DNA of 64,000 nt, taken from positions 1,054,001-1,118,000 of the forward strand of contig NZ_SDPW01000001.1 in the NCBI RefSeq assembly GCF_004135645.1, written 5' to 3'. Origin of the DNA: Senegalimassilia faecalis. Lineage in GTDB: Bacteria > Actinomycetota > Coriobacteriia > Coriobacteriales > Eggerthellaceae. The notes under the pieces are model-generated. The model saw nothing but the letters and a program-made list of their open reading frames with translations, was not told where the DNA came from and ran no database searches. How positions within the stretch are numbered: position 1 is the stretch's first letter; each line of letters opens with the position of its first letter. The translations under genes and the position numbers were made by a program. This document shows, in pieces, positions 13,583 to 22,400 of this stretch.

Positions 13583-16426
13583 ATGATCGGCGTGTTTGAA
13601 AACATGGTGCGGCTCAATCCGCAGCGCACGTGCTTCTCTTCTGTCGACAAAGACGGCAACACCGAAGCGTTGTCGTACCGGGAAACCCGCATGATTGCGG
13701 CGGGTCTTGCTAGCTTGTTGCGTCGTCGCGGCGTTGCGCTCGGCGACGCGGTTGCCGTGGACCTGCCGAACCAGCCAGCGTGCGTGTTTTTGCTGCTGGC
13801 GGCGGCATACGGCGGGTTCACGCTGGTGACGCTGAACAACCGGCTGACGGATGCGGAAAAGCAGGCGCGCCTGCTTGACCTGCAGCGCAGCCGTGCGTTC
13901 AACGTGGCGTACACCGTTGACGAAAGCAATGTGGCGAACCTTATCAGGACCGTGGCGAATGACGCTACTGGAACCGCGGAAGCTGCGGGCCCCGGGCATG
14001 CGCAGCGCACGTCGTTTTACGCGCGCACGAACATCGCCACGGCCGAGGCGCGCTCGACGCGGGCGCTCGGGCGCGCGGGTCGCAGTCGCGGGGCCGCTGC
14101 GCGCCGTCGCGAGGACGAAGCGCGCCAGGACGCGCTTGAAAGCGTCATCCATTTTGCCGAGCGCGGCGCGCATGTATTCGACCGCGGCGCCACGGCGGTG
14201 GTCATGTTCACGTCCGGTACCACCGGGCGTTCGAAAGCTGTGCCTCTGACCTGGGAAAATCTGTGTGGCTCGGCGGCGGTTTCCAATGCTTCGCTTAATC
14301 GTCACGGCGAGGGGCTGTGGCAGATCGCGCTGCCGCTTTACCACGTGGGCGGCCTGCAGATGGTGGTGCGCAGCCTGCTGAACGCGAATCCTTTCATTTT
14401 GTATCAGCGTTTCGACGCCGAACGCGTGCTGGTGGACGCCGCGCGCCGCGGCGCCACGCACATTTCCGTGGTCGACAAGATGCTGCAGGACATGTTGGCG
14501 AGTTCGCATGCGTTGGGCGTGGGCCGCTACGAGTGCATCCTGCTTGGCGGCGGGCCGCTGAACGCGCAGACGCTGGGGCGTGCGCTGGCCATGCGGGCGC
14601 GCGTGTACGCAAGCTATGGCATGACCGAAACGGCCAGCCAAATTGCAAATGCCCTGGTCACACCTGGGTTTACGGGGGGTATGTCCCTGCTTGAGGGTTA
14701 TGAGGCGCGCATTGTGGACGCGGGCCCCGACGGGTTCGGTCGCTTGGCCGTGCGCGGGCCGGGCCTGTTCGGCGGCTACCTGAACGCGCGCGCCGCCTAC
14801 ACGGCCGACGGCTTTTTCCTGACGGGCGATACGGCCGCTATTGCGCCCGATGGCAAGCTGTACGTCAAGGAACGCACCGACGACATGTTCATCTCCGGCG
14901 GCGAGAACGTCTACCCCGCCGAAATCCGCGAGAAGCTGCTGCGCGTGCCCGGCGTTGCCGACGCGTATATCTTCGGCGCGCCCGATGACACGTGGGGTCG
15001 CCGCCCCGTTGGGTTTATCGAGCGCGGAAACGCCGCCGCGCCTGCAACCGGCGGCCCGGCTGGCATTGCCGCCGGCGTGGCGGGCCAGCGCGCTCGCACG
15101 CTGTCCGACCGCCGCTTCGCGCAAGAGATTGCCCAGGTCGCGGCGCCGCAGCTGTCGCGCATGTACCAGCCGAAGCACCTGTTCGCGCTCCCCCGTTTCC
15201 CGCGCACGGGAATCGGCAAGGTCGACCGCGCTGCGCTGCGTCGCCTCTACGAGCAGCGCATTGAGATTAAGCGCGTGAACCTATACCGCATTCGCCTGCC
15301 GTTCCGCAAACCGTTCGCCACGGCGAAGGGCACGCTGTCGTTCCGCGAGTCGCTGCTGGTGGAAGTGGTGGACCACGCCGGGCGCACGGGCTTGGGCGAA
15401 TGCGTGTCGTTCCCAACCGACTGGTACCTGCCCGAGGTGCTTGACCAGGATATTCGTATTCTGCGTGAGCAGTTGATTCCGCTGGTGCTCAACACGGTGC
15501 TGCTGCATCCGTCCGAGGCCGATGGCCTGTTCGCGGCGTGCCCTGGTGCAAACGAGCTGCCCATGGGGCGCGGTGCGCTTGAGCCGGCGCTGTGGGACTT
15601 GTACGGCAAGATCGTCGAACAGCCGCTGTGGCAGCTTATCGGCGGGCAGGCGCCTGAAGGCACCGATGCCGTGGCCGTGCCGGCCGGCGCCGCCATTCCC
15701 GTGGGGCCCGTGGTCGAAACCGTGGCCGCCGCGCAGCGCTGCGTGGACGCGGGCTACACGCGCGTGAAGCTGAAGGTGACGCCCGGCACGGCGTACTTCA
15801 GCGCGCAGGCTGTGCGAAAAACGTTCCCTGACCTGGTGATTTCGCTTGATGCGAACCAAAGCTTCACCGAGCACGACATCGAAGAGCTGCGCAACCTCGA
15901 TGAGCTTGACATCGCGTGGATCGAAGAGCCGCTTGACCCGCGCCGTCCGGTAGCGTCGGGCCCGCATGACCTGTTCGCGCGCTTGGCGCAGCTGCAGCGG
16001 CGCATCAAAACGCCCGTGTGCCTGGACGAGTCCATCGTCAGCGCCCGCGACCTGGCGCGCGTGCTCAAGCATCCGGAGCTGAAGTGCTTCGCGCTGAAAA
16101 TCGGCAAGTTCGGCGGTATCGAGCCGGCGCTGCAATTCGTGCACATGACTCAGGCGCGCGGCATGCGCGTGTGGATGGGCGGCATGTACGACACGGGCGT
16201 GTCGCGTCGCATGCACGCGGCGTTCGAAACGCTTTCCGGTGTGTCGGACGCGGGCGACATCGGCGCCACGTCGCGGTATTTCGACACCGACGTCACGAAC
16301 CCACCGTACACGGTCGAGCGCGGCCAGGTCACGCTTACGCGCCGTGGCCACGAATTCGGCCTCGGGTGCGAACTCGACCGCGCGGCCCTGTCGCACGTGC
16401 TCATCGACCAGGAATCGTTCGAATAG
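13583..16426 (+). CDS. menEC: Fused o-succinylbenzoate-CoA ligase / o-succinylbenzoate synthase (MenE-MenC)
   Basis: One uninterrupted frame of 947 residues holds two menaquinone enzymes. Residues 1 to about 557 are an acyl-CoA ligase (MenE): AMP-binding loop FTSGTTGRSKAVPLTWENL (about 208-226), YGMTETASQIANAL, LTGDTAAI and KERTDDMFISGGENVYPAEIRE. From about 560 to the end is an enolase-superfamily o-succinylbenzoate synthase (MenC): KLKVTPG with the catalytic Lys, DANQSF, EEPLD, DESIVSARDL and KIGKFGGIEPAL. MenC acts before MenE in the pathway, so the fusion could pass o-succinylbenzoate between sites. The MenE half carries a low-complexity Ala/Arg insertion at about residues 130-185. No strong ribosome binding site precedes the ATG at 13583, perhaps because it is translated by coupling to menB. 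Confidence 0.94.
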   Translation: MIGVFENMVRLNPQRTCFSSVDKDGNTEALSYRETRMIAAGLASLLRRRGVALGDAVAVDLPNQPACVFLLLAAAYGGFTLVTLNNRLTDAEKQARLLDLQRSRAFNVAYTVDESNVANLIRTVANDATGTAEAAGPGHAQRTSFYARTNIATAEARSTRALGRAGRSRGAAARRREDEARQDALESVIHFAERGAHVFDRGATAVVMFTSGTTGRSKAVPLTWENLCGSAAVSNASLNRHGEGLWQIALPLYHVGGLQMVVRSLLNANPFILYQRFDAERVLVDAARRGATHISVVDKMLQDMLASSHALGVGRYECILLGGGPLNAQTLGRALAMRARVYASYGMTETASQIANALVTPGFTGGMSLLEGYEARIVDAGPDGFGRLAVRGPGLFGGYLNARAAYTADGFFLTGDTAAIAPDGKLYVKERTDDMFISGGENVYPAEIREKLLRVPGVADAYIFGAPDDTWGRRPVGFIERGNAAAPATGGPAGIAAGVAGQRARTLSDRRFAQEIAQVAAPQLSRMYQPKHLFALPRFPRTGIGKVDRAALRRLYEQRIEIKRVNLYRIRLPFRKPFATAKGTLSFRESLLVEVVDHAGRTGLGECVSFPTDWYLPEVLDQDIRILREQLIPLVLNTVLLHPSEADGLFAACPGANELPMGRGALEPALWDLYGKIVEQPLWQLIGGQAPEGTDAVAVPAGAAIPVGPVVETVAAAQRCVDAGYTRVKLKVTPGTAYFSAQAVRKTFPDLVISLDANQSFTEHDIEELRNLDELDIAWIEEPLDPRRPVASGPHDLFARLAQLQRRIKTPVCLDESIVSARDLARVLKHPELKCFALKIGKFGGIEPALQFVHMTQARGMRVWMGGMYDTGVSRRMHAAFETLSGVSDAGDIGATSRYFDTDVTNPPYTVERGQVTLTRRGHEFGLGCELDRAALSHVLIDQESFE

Positions 16427-16511
16427 AAATTTGTTGCCGTCGATTATGCCCCGCGTTCAATAAGCTGGGGTATGATGATGGGCAACTGTTTTTTCAACGA
16501 TCGGGGTTTCA

Positions 16512-18029
16512 ATGAGCAATGTAAACGGGGCAGCACCCGCAGGTGCCGCTTCAGATATGGTCGTCACCGGCTCCGGGATGCTTCCCGAGGTCGACCACCA
16601 CGGCAAGTTGGGCATTTTCCGCCTGGTCGCGTCCGTCATCACGCTCATCATCGGCGCGGGTGTGTTCACGCTTTCGGGCGACCAAGCAGCGCATGGCGCA
16701 AGCGGCGCGGCCATCCTTACCGCATGGGGCATTTCCGCCGTTGGCGTGCTGTGCCTTGTCATGACGTTTTTCGCCCTCTCGCGTATCAAACCGCAGCTCA
16801 AGGGCGGCATCTACAGCTACGCAACCGCCGGCTTCGGCGATTTCCTGGGCTTTAACAGCGCCTGGGGTTATTGGATCAGCGCGCTTCTGTGCACGGTCAG
16901 TTTCTCGGCCCTGTTGTTCGGCGCGCTTTCGTATTTCTTCCCCATCTTCGGCGAGGGCAACAACCTGGCGTCCGTCATCGGCGCCAGCTGCCTCATCTGG
17001 TTCTACACATTCCTGGTGAGCCGCGGCGTGAAGGAAGCCACGGGCGTGAACCTGGTCATCACCATCAGCAAGTTCGTGCCCATTTTCGTGGCTATCACCG
17101 CCATCATCTTCTTCCAGAAGTTCGACGTGGACATTTTCATGGCGAACATGTCGCACGGCGCTGCGGACGGCATGCCGTTCTTCGAGCAGGTCAGCGGCAC
17201 CATGATGGTTACCATCTGGGTGTTCCTGGGCATTGAAGGCGCTGTGGCCATTTCCGGCCGCGCGAAGAAGGACAAGGACGTTGGCAAGGCAACCGTCATC
17301 GCGTTCTGCTGCGTTCTGACTATCTACCTGCTGGTTTCCACGCTTTCCATGGGCGTTATGCCGCTGTCCGACCTGGCCGAGCTTTCGAACCCGGCGCTGG
17401 CCGGCGTCATGGAGCACGCCGTGGGCCCGTGGGGTGCCACGCTTATCAACGCCGGCGTTGTGTTGTCCCTGGTGGGCGCCATGCTCGGCTACACCGTGCT
17501 CTCCTCCGAATGCCCGTACGAGGCGGCTGCCCAGGGCTCGTTCGTGAAGGCGTTCGCGCGCGTCAACAAGAAGGGCGCGCCCATCGTCACGCTGGTTGTC
17601 ACGAACGTCATCATCGAGATCTTCCTCATCATCATGCTGTTCTCCGACAGCACGTACCAGTTCTTCTATGCGCTGTCCGCCGGCATGATTCTGCTTCCCT
17701 ATCTGCTTTCGGCCGCGTATTTCGCGAAAGTGGCGTTCACCGAGCCCGAGTCGTTCAAGGGCAAAGTGGGCGGCCCGCTGATCGCGTGGCGCGTGTTCTC
17801 CGTCCTGGGCGTTATCTACAGCGTGTTCTTGGCGTGGGCATCGGGCGCGGTGGGCGTCACGCTCATGTCCATTCTGTATGCGCCGGGCATCTTGGTGTAT
17901 ATCAAGGGTAAGAAGGAACGCAACCAGCCCTTCCTGCAAAGCACGCTCGATCGTGTGGTCACGGCCATCATTTTGATTGCGGCCGTGGTTTCCATCGTGC
18001 TGCTTGCCACGGGCATGGTTGAAATCTAG
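16512..18029 (+). CDS. APC-family basic amino acid/polyamine antiporter
   Basis: Twelve-helix transporter of the amino acid-polyamine-organocation superfamily, 505 residues. It opens with a soluble tail, then GIFRLVASVITLIIGAGVFTLSGDQA, the helix-1 break (IGAGVF) that binds the amino acid backbone. The region WVFLGIEGAVAISGRAKKDKDVGKAT is typical of the arginine/ornithine and lysine antiporter branch (ArcD/LysP-like). No arginine deiminase genes are next to it, so the substrate is not settled. It is a single gene between menE-menC and xpt. Confidence 0.83.
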   Translation: MSNVNGAAPAGAASDMVVTGSGMLPEVDHHGKLGIFRLVASVITLIIGAGVFTLSGDQAAHGASGAAILTAWGISAVGVLCLVMTFFALSRIKPQLKGGIYSYATAGFGDFLGFNSAWGYWISALLCTVSFSALLFGALSYFFPIFGEGNNLASVIGASCLIWFYTFLVSRGVKEATGVNLVITISKFVPIFVAITAIIFFQKFDVDIFMANMSHGAADGMPFFEQVSGTMMVTIWVFLGIEGAVAISGRAKKDKDVGKATVIAFCCVLTIYLLVSTLSMGVMPLSDLAELSNPALAGVMEHAVGPWGATLINAGVVLSLVGAMLGYTVLSSECPYEAAAQGSFVKAFARVNKKGAPIVTLVVTNVIIEIFLIIMLFSDSTYQFFYALSAGMILLPYLLSAAYFAKVAFTEPESFKGKVGGPLIAWRVFSVLGVIYSVFLAWASGAVGVTLMSILYAPGILVYIKGKKERNQPFLQSTLDRVVTAIILIAAVVSIVLLATGMVEI

Positions 18030-18083
18030 CGTTTAGGGCTACATATATAGGTATCTGTCGGAACCGGGAAGAAAGAACGGACT

Positions 18084-18662
18084 GTGGAACTGCTTGAACA
18101 GCGCATCAGGCGCGACGGCGTGGTGAAGTCGGAAGGCGTCCTGAAGGTGGATAGCTTTCTGAACCACCAGATGGACATCAACCTGTTCAACGAAATGGGC
18201 AAGGAGTGGAAGCGCCTGTTCGCAGACGCGCCCATCAACAAGATCCTGACCATCGAGGCGTCGGGTATTGGCATTGCGGCGGTGGCCGCGCAGCATTTCG
18301 ACGTGCCGGTGGTGTTCGCGAAGAAAAGCCAGTCCATCAACCTTGACGGTGACATGTACTCCACGAAGATCCAGTCGTTTACGCATCAGCGCATCTACGA
18401 CGTTATCGTGTCGAAGAAGTTTCTGAACGCCGACGACCACGTGCTACTGATTGACGACTTCCTGGCGAACGGCTGCGCGCTCAACGGCCTGATCGAGTTG
18501 GTCGAGGAGGCCGGTGCCACGGTCGAGGGCATCGGCATTGCCGTGGAGAAGGGCTTCCAGCCCGGCGGCGACGACTTGCGCGCCCGCGGCTATCACCTGG
18601 AGTCGCTGGCCATCGTGCAGGCCATGGACCCCGAAACGGGCGAAATTGAGTTTCGTCGGTGA
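18084..18662 (+). CDS. xpt: Xanthine phosphoribosyltransferase
   Basis: Converts xanthine and PRPP to XMP in purine salvage. The 192-residue chain starts [32 protein letters not shown], has [12 protein letters not shown] and the PRPP loop [26 protein letters not shown], and ends [25 protein letters not shown], all as in Bacillus Xpt. The start is GTG at 18084. Its stop overlaps the GTG of the permease gene (GTGA). Only 54 bases separate it from the upstream gene, too few for the purine riboswitch often found before xpt. Confidence 0.96.
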   Translation: MELLEQRIRRDGVVKSEGVLKVDSFLNHQMDINLFNEMGKEWKRLFADAPINKILTIEASGIGIAAVAAQHFDVPVVFAKKSQSINLDGDMYSTKIQSFTHQRIYDVIVSKKFLNADDHVLLIDDFLANGCALNGLIELVEEAGATVEGIGIAVEKGFQPGGDDLRARGYHLESLAIVQAMDPETGEIEFRR

Positions 18663-20104
18663 GCGCGCATCTGAAGCCGTTCGACCACGATGAGCTGCTG
18701 AAACTCGACGGCGACGTACCTATTCTGCGTTCGGTGCCTTATGGCATCCAGCATATCCTGGCCATGTTCGTGGCGAACCTGGCGCCGATCATGATCATTG
18801 CCGGCGTGGCCGGCCTTGGCGATGCGGAAACGGGCGGGATGATTCAAGCGGCCATGCTTATTGCGGGCGTCGGCACGCTTATCCAGCTGTTCCCCATCGG
18901 GCGCTTGGGCAGCGGACTGCCCATTGTCATGGGCATCAGCTTCACGTTCGTTACCGTTATGACGGGCGTGGTGGCCACGTACGGCATGGGCGCGGCCGCG
19001 GGCGCCATCATCGTGGGCGGCTGCATCGAAGGCGTGCTTGGCCTGTTCGCGCAGTACTGGCGCCGGATTATCACACCGATCGTGGCTGCTGTGGTGGTCA
19101 CGTCCATCGGCTTCTCGCTGCTTTCCGTGGGCGCCACATCGTTTGGCGGCGGCAGCGGTGCGGCCGATTTTGGCAGCCTGCGTAACCTGGCGCTGGGTAC
19201 CATCTCGCTGGTGGCGTGCTTGGCGTTCCAGTGCATGGTCAAGGGCAAGCAGAAGCATCTGTCGGTGCTGTTTGGCCTGGTAGTTGGCTACATTGTGGCC
19301 ATCCCCATGGGCGTGGTGGACTTCAGCGCGTTCCAGAATGTCAAGCTGTTCGCGGCGCCGGCCATCATGCCGTTTACGCCCGAGTTCGACCTGGGCGCCA
19401 TCATTTCGGTGACGTTGATTTTCCTGGTGTCGGCTACCGAAACGCTCGGCGACACCACGGCGCTGGCGCAGGCGGGCCTTGGCCGCAACGTCAACGACCG
19501 CGAGCTGTTCGGCTCCATTGCCGCCGACGGTTTCGTGTCCGCGCTGTCCGGCTGCTTCGGCTGCATGCCCATCACGTCGTTCTCGCAGAACGTTGGCCTG
19601 GTTGCCATGACGAAGGTGGTGAACCGCAAGGCTATTGCTACGGGCGCGGTCATCATGATTCTGGCGGCGTTTTGCCCGGTCATCAGCGCCGTGTTCAGCA
19701 GCTTGCCCGAGCCGGTGCTGGGCGGCTGCACCATCATGATGTTCGGCAACATCATCGTCACGGGCTTCCAGATGATTGCGTCTGCTGGTTTCTCGCAGCG
19801 CAACATCGTCATTGCGGCGCTGTCGCTGGCCATCGGCATCGGGTTCACGCAGGTCGGTGAGCTGTTCGTCTGCTTCCCCGAGCTGGTGCAAAGCGTGTTC
19901 GCGCAGAACTGCGTGGCTGTGGTGTTCCTGGTGGCCGTGGTGGCGAACCTGGTGTTGCCGAAGGACATGGAGCTGCGCGTTGCCGCTCCAAGCCGCGAGG
20001 TCCCAGGTGCTGCGGCAGTTATCAAGCCGCGAGCCGACGAGCCCGCAAAGCAGGATGCCCTTGCGGACGCAGACGAAGTCGGCGCGCCTCGCAGCACGAA
20101 ATAG
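18659..20104 (+). CDS. Xanthine/uracil permease (NCS2 family, PbuX-like)
   Basis: Nucleobase:cation symporter-2 family permease of 481 residues with about 14 membrane segments. Motifs: the N-terminal [19 protein letters not shown] with the conserved helix-1 [20 protein letters not shown] with the family Glu, and [21 protein letters not shown], the NCS2 signature. Translational overlap with xpt (GTGA) makes xanthine the most likely substrate. The C-terminal tail of about 40 residues is polar and rich in Ala, Pro and Asp. Confidence 0.93.
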   Translation: MSAHLKPFDHDELLKLDGDVPILRSVPYGIQHILAMFVANLAPIMIIAGVAGLGDAETGGMIQAAMLIAGVGTLIQLFPIGRLGSGLPIVMGISFTFVTVMTGVVATYGMGAAAGAIIVGGCIEGVLGLFAQYWRRIITPIVAAVVVTSIGFSLLSVGATSFGGGSGAADFGSLRNLALGTISLVACLAFQCMVKGKQKHLSVLFGLVVGYIVAIPMGVVDFSAFQNVKLFAAPAIMPFTPEFDLGAIISVTLIFLVSATETLGDTTALAQAGLGRNVNDRELFGSIAADGFVSALSGCFGCMPITSFSQNVGLVAMTKVVNRKAIATGAVIMILAAFCPVISAVFSSLPEPVLGGCTIMMFGNIIVTGFQMIASAGFSQRNIVIAALSLAIGIGFTQVGELFVCFPELVQSVFAQNCVAVVFLVAVVANLVLPKDMELRVAAPSREVPGAAAVIKPRADEPAKQDALADADEVGAPRSTK

Positions 20105-20120
20105 CGCTCAACAACATGCA

Positions 20121-20161
20121 ACCCTAAAAAGATGCGGCCCCGGGCCGCATCTTTTTAGGGT
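20121..20161. terminator. Bidirectional terminator, perfect 20-bp stem
   Basis: ACCCTAAAAAGATGCGGCCC, one base, then its exact complement ending ATCTTTTTAGGGT. A- and T-runs within the stem let it work in both directions. Its right edge overlaps the left arm of the inverted-repeat element at 20158. Confidence 0.85.
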
Positions 20162-20270
20162 ATGTAAAATCACTGGTTGGGCGGTGCTGAATTGCTGATT
20201 GGAAATCTCGGGCGAAAGTCGCGAAACCCAACACTCGTTTAACAAATCCAACCAGTGATATTACATACCC
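20158..20270. mobile_element. Short inverted-repeat element (MITE-like), 113 bp
   Basis: The ends carry 23-bp inverted arms: GGGTATGTAAAATCACTGG plus TTGG on the left, and its complement with one mismatch at the right (ending 20270). The inside is not coding for a transposase. Size, long arms and position at the border of a region with changed codon use fit a non-autonomous element or its remnant. No target duplication is evident, so a plain cruciform is possible. Confidence 0.5.
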
Positions 20271-20328
20271 GAAATTACTCGACGAGGTAGCAGAAGAACT
20301 TGTCGAAGCAAGAAGGCTGGTTTCCTAA
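20191..20328 (+). pseudogene. Possible C-terminal gene remnant
   Basis: After a stop at 20188 one frame stays open for 45 codons and ends in TAA at 20328; its last part reads DITYPKLLDEVAEELVEARR then LVS, which looks like an amphipathic helix of a real protein. There is no start codon with a ribosome binding site, and the frame runs through the right arm of the inverted-repeat element. It could be the tail of a lost gene or chance. The rest of the gap to the AraC gene (20329-20479) shows nothing I can name. Confidence 0.2.
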
Positions 20329-20479
20329 GTCCTTTGTTAGTTAATGGTCCTTCTAACGGGGAGCGTCCTGTTTTGAACTGCCTCCCATTTCTTGGGCATG
20401 AGAAATGGGGGGCAGTTCATTCATCCTCAGAGCGCTCCTTATCTTTTGTTTGAGGAGTGGCCATCGCTTGATGCTATTC

Positions 20480-21532
20480 CTATTCGATTCGTAGTCTGTT
20501 GCGATAGGCGCGCGGCGTCGTGCCGTAGGCACGCTTGAACGCGTCAGTGAACGCTCCCTGGTTGCGGTAGCCCGCGCTTTTGGCGATTTCGCTGATTTTG
20601 CGGCTTTCATCAAGGAGAAGGCGTCGTCCGTGCTCCAGGCGCCGTGCGCGGATGTAGCTTTGCGGGGTGTTCCCCTGCACATTGCGAAACGCCGATATCA
20701 TCTTCCCCTCGCTTACATGGGCAATGTCGCACAACGTTTTCGTGCTGAGATCGGATGATAAGTTGTCGTCGATGTAGGAGCAGAGGCACTCGACGCAGTC
20801 CCTGTCGCTTATGTTCACGGCATCGGCTGACGTGACCTTTTCGGGAATGCTGCTTGCCAGCAGCGCGAAGCATTCAATCACCTTGGCGTGATAATACGAA
20901 TCGGCGACCGATGCGGCGGGGTAGGTGATGTCGAGCCCTCGAAGCGCCGAGGGCAAGCCGGGCGCGCCCTCCGACGTGGTGAGCCGTCCGATGGCGCGGC
21001 GCAGTTTCTTCTCATCGCAGTGCAAGGCATTCGCATAGCGACGTATTGCTTCAGGGGCTATGGTAATCGACGCCGATGACAGCCGCTTGTCGGGCTCGAA
21101 CGAGCTTATGTAGGGGCCGCCATCCCAGTCATGTCCCATGAGCTTGCAGCTGGATGCGGCGCACTCGGGCGAGCAATACATGGGCATCGCATGCTCATAG
21201 AGGCCGAATCCCAGATAGGGAACAGTTTCCATAGCCGATTCCACGGCGCGTCTGTACGTGATGTCCATCGACACGACGATGGTGTCACCGTCCATGAGAT
21301 AGAACCAGTAGGAGCCCCTGCCGTATTGGGGGTCGACGAACCATGTCTCGCCGACGCTTCGCACCAGGTCGGCCCGTCCGAATCCGCGCGCGAGTGCTTC
21401 CTTCGCGCATACGGTGTGCAGCTGCGAAAGCTGTGTGACGAACATGTCGTAAAGTGGGTTTCCCTGTCCTGCGGCGTAGCTTCCGTTTGATTTTTCGGTA
21501 GAACTTGAATTCTTTTCGGTGCAGTTTTCCAT
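20480..21532 (-). CDS. AraC-family transcriptional regulator
   Basis: Regulator of 350 residues. The C-terminal 100 residues are an AraC/XylS double helix-turn-helix domain: LCDIAHVSEGKMISAFRNVQGNTPQSYIRARRLEHGRRLL, then ISEIAKSAGYRNQGAFTDAFKRAYGTTPRAYR. The N-terminal 240 residues are not a recognised sugar-binding cupin; they hold several Cys and the string YCSPECAASSC, which could bind a metal or be redox-sensitive (inference). It is divergent from the ecfT gene, with 94 bases between the starts, the usual layout for a regulator of the transporter operon. Leu and Ser codons differ from the flanking core genes, as in the rest of the island. Confidence 0.9.
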   Translation of the reverse strand: MENCTEKNSSSTEKSNGSYAAGQGNPLYDMFVTQLSQLHTVCAKEALARGFGRADLVRSVGETWFVDPQYGRGSYWFYLMDGDTIVVSMDITYRRAVESAMETVPYLGFGLYEHAMPMYCSPECAASSCKLMGHDWDGGPYISSFEPDKRLSSASITIAPEAIRRYANALHCDEKKLRRAIGRLTTSEGAPGLPSALRGLDITYPAASVADSYYHAKVIECFALLASSIPEKVTSADAVNISDRDCVECLCSYIDDNLSSDLSTKTLCDIAHVSEGKMISAFRNVQGNTPQSYIRARRLEHGRRLLLDESRKISEIAKSAGYRNQGAFTDAFKRAYGTTPRAYRNRLRIE

Positions 21533-21626
21533 CTTCCCGTTCCGTCTTTCGCATTGCCTTATTGAGCTGTATTTTATCGTAAAGAGTTATATATAGTTAA
21601 CTAGTAGGAAGAAGGACGATAATCGC

Positions 21627-22400
21627 ATGGCTCTTTCGATGGGCGCGCCTTTGCCCTTGAACGCGGTAGCGCAGACGCAGCCTTCGACGTCTGCCAACGC
21701 TGCATCGCGCCATCTTGACCCGCGTACGTCGCTTGCGGTTCTGGCAGCGATCAACGTGCAGATGGCGCTTACGCAAAGCCTGTTCGCCGAGATGGGCGTT
21801 TTGGCGCTTACCGTTGTCGTGATGGCGTATTGCCGTCGCTTCTCTGCGATCGTGCGCTGGCTTGCCTTCTATGCGCTGTTCGCCGTGACGGCGCAGCTGT
21901 TCGTGGCGAGCGGGAACACCCTGCTTTCGCCCTTTGCGGCGTCGCTTCTCATGTACCGCCATGTTTTGCCCGCCTTCATGTTCGCTTTCAACATGATCGC
22001 AACCACGCGTCTCGGCGAGCTCGCTTGCGCGCTGCAGGCGATGCATGTTCCTGCGAACGTGTCGGTGGCTGTGTGCGTGGCATTTCGTTTCCTTCCCACC
22101 ATGGGACGCGAATTCTCCGCTGTCGCCGATGCTATGAAGACGCGCGGTATCGCGCTCACGCCGAGGTCGGTCGTGCGCCATCCTGCGAAGACCGCCGAAC
22201 ATTTCCTTGTGCCCGTGATCGCGCGTTTGGGCCAGATCGCCGACGAACTGGGGAACGCGGTCGTCGTTCGCGGCGTGGGGGCGAGTGCGCACCGCACCTC
22301 GTATTGCCACTTAAGGGTGCGCGCTATCGATGTTGCGTGTCTCATCGCTGCGATGGTGCTCCTTGCACTTTCCGTTTGCTTTAGAGCGGGGGTGCTCTGA
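21627..22400 (+). CDS. ECF transporter transmembrane component EcfT
   Basis: Energy-coupling factor transmembrane subunit (CbiQ/EcfT family), 257 residues with several hydrophobic helices in the first 120 and the last 40. It links the ATPases to a substrate-binding S-component. EcfT proteins use two short Arg-Gly motifs to contact the ATPases; here these are AMKTRGIAL and VVVRGVGAS. It starts at the ATG at 21627 after AGAAGGAC and its stop overlaps the next gene (TGATG), so it heads a tight operon. Confidence 0.88.
   Translation: MALSMGAPLPLNAVAQTQPSTSANAASRHLDPRTSLAVLAAINVQMALTQSLFAEMGVLALTVVVMAYCRRFSAIVRWLAFYALFAVTAQLFVASGNTLLSPFAASLLMYRHVLPAFMFAFNMIATTRLGELACALQAMHVPANVSVAVCVAFRFLPTMGREFSAVADAMKTRGIALTPRSVVRHPAKTAEHFLVPVIARLGQIADELGNAVVVRGVGASAHRTSYCHLRVRAIDVACLIAAMVLLALSVCFRAGVL

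Noticed and set aside
18030-18083. Purine riboswitch before xpt
   Set aside because: xpt often has one, but only 54 bases lie between the genes and the conserved loop strings of the purine aptamer are absent.
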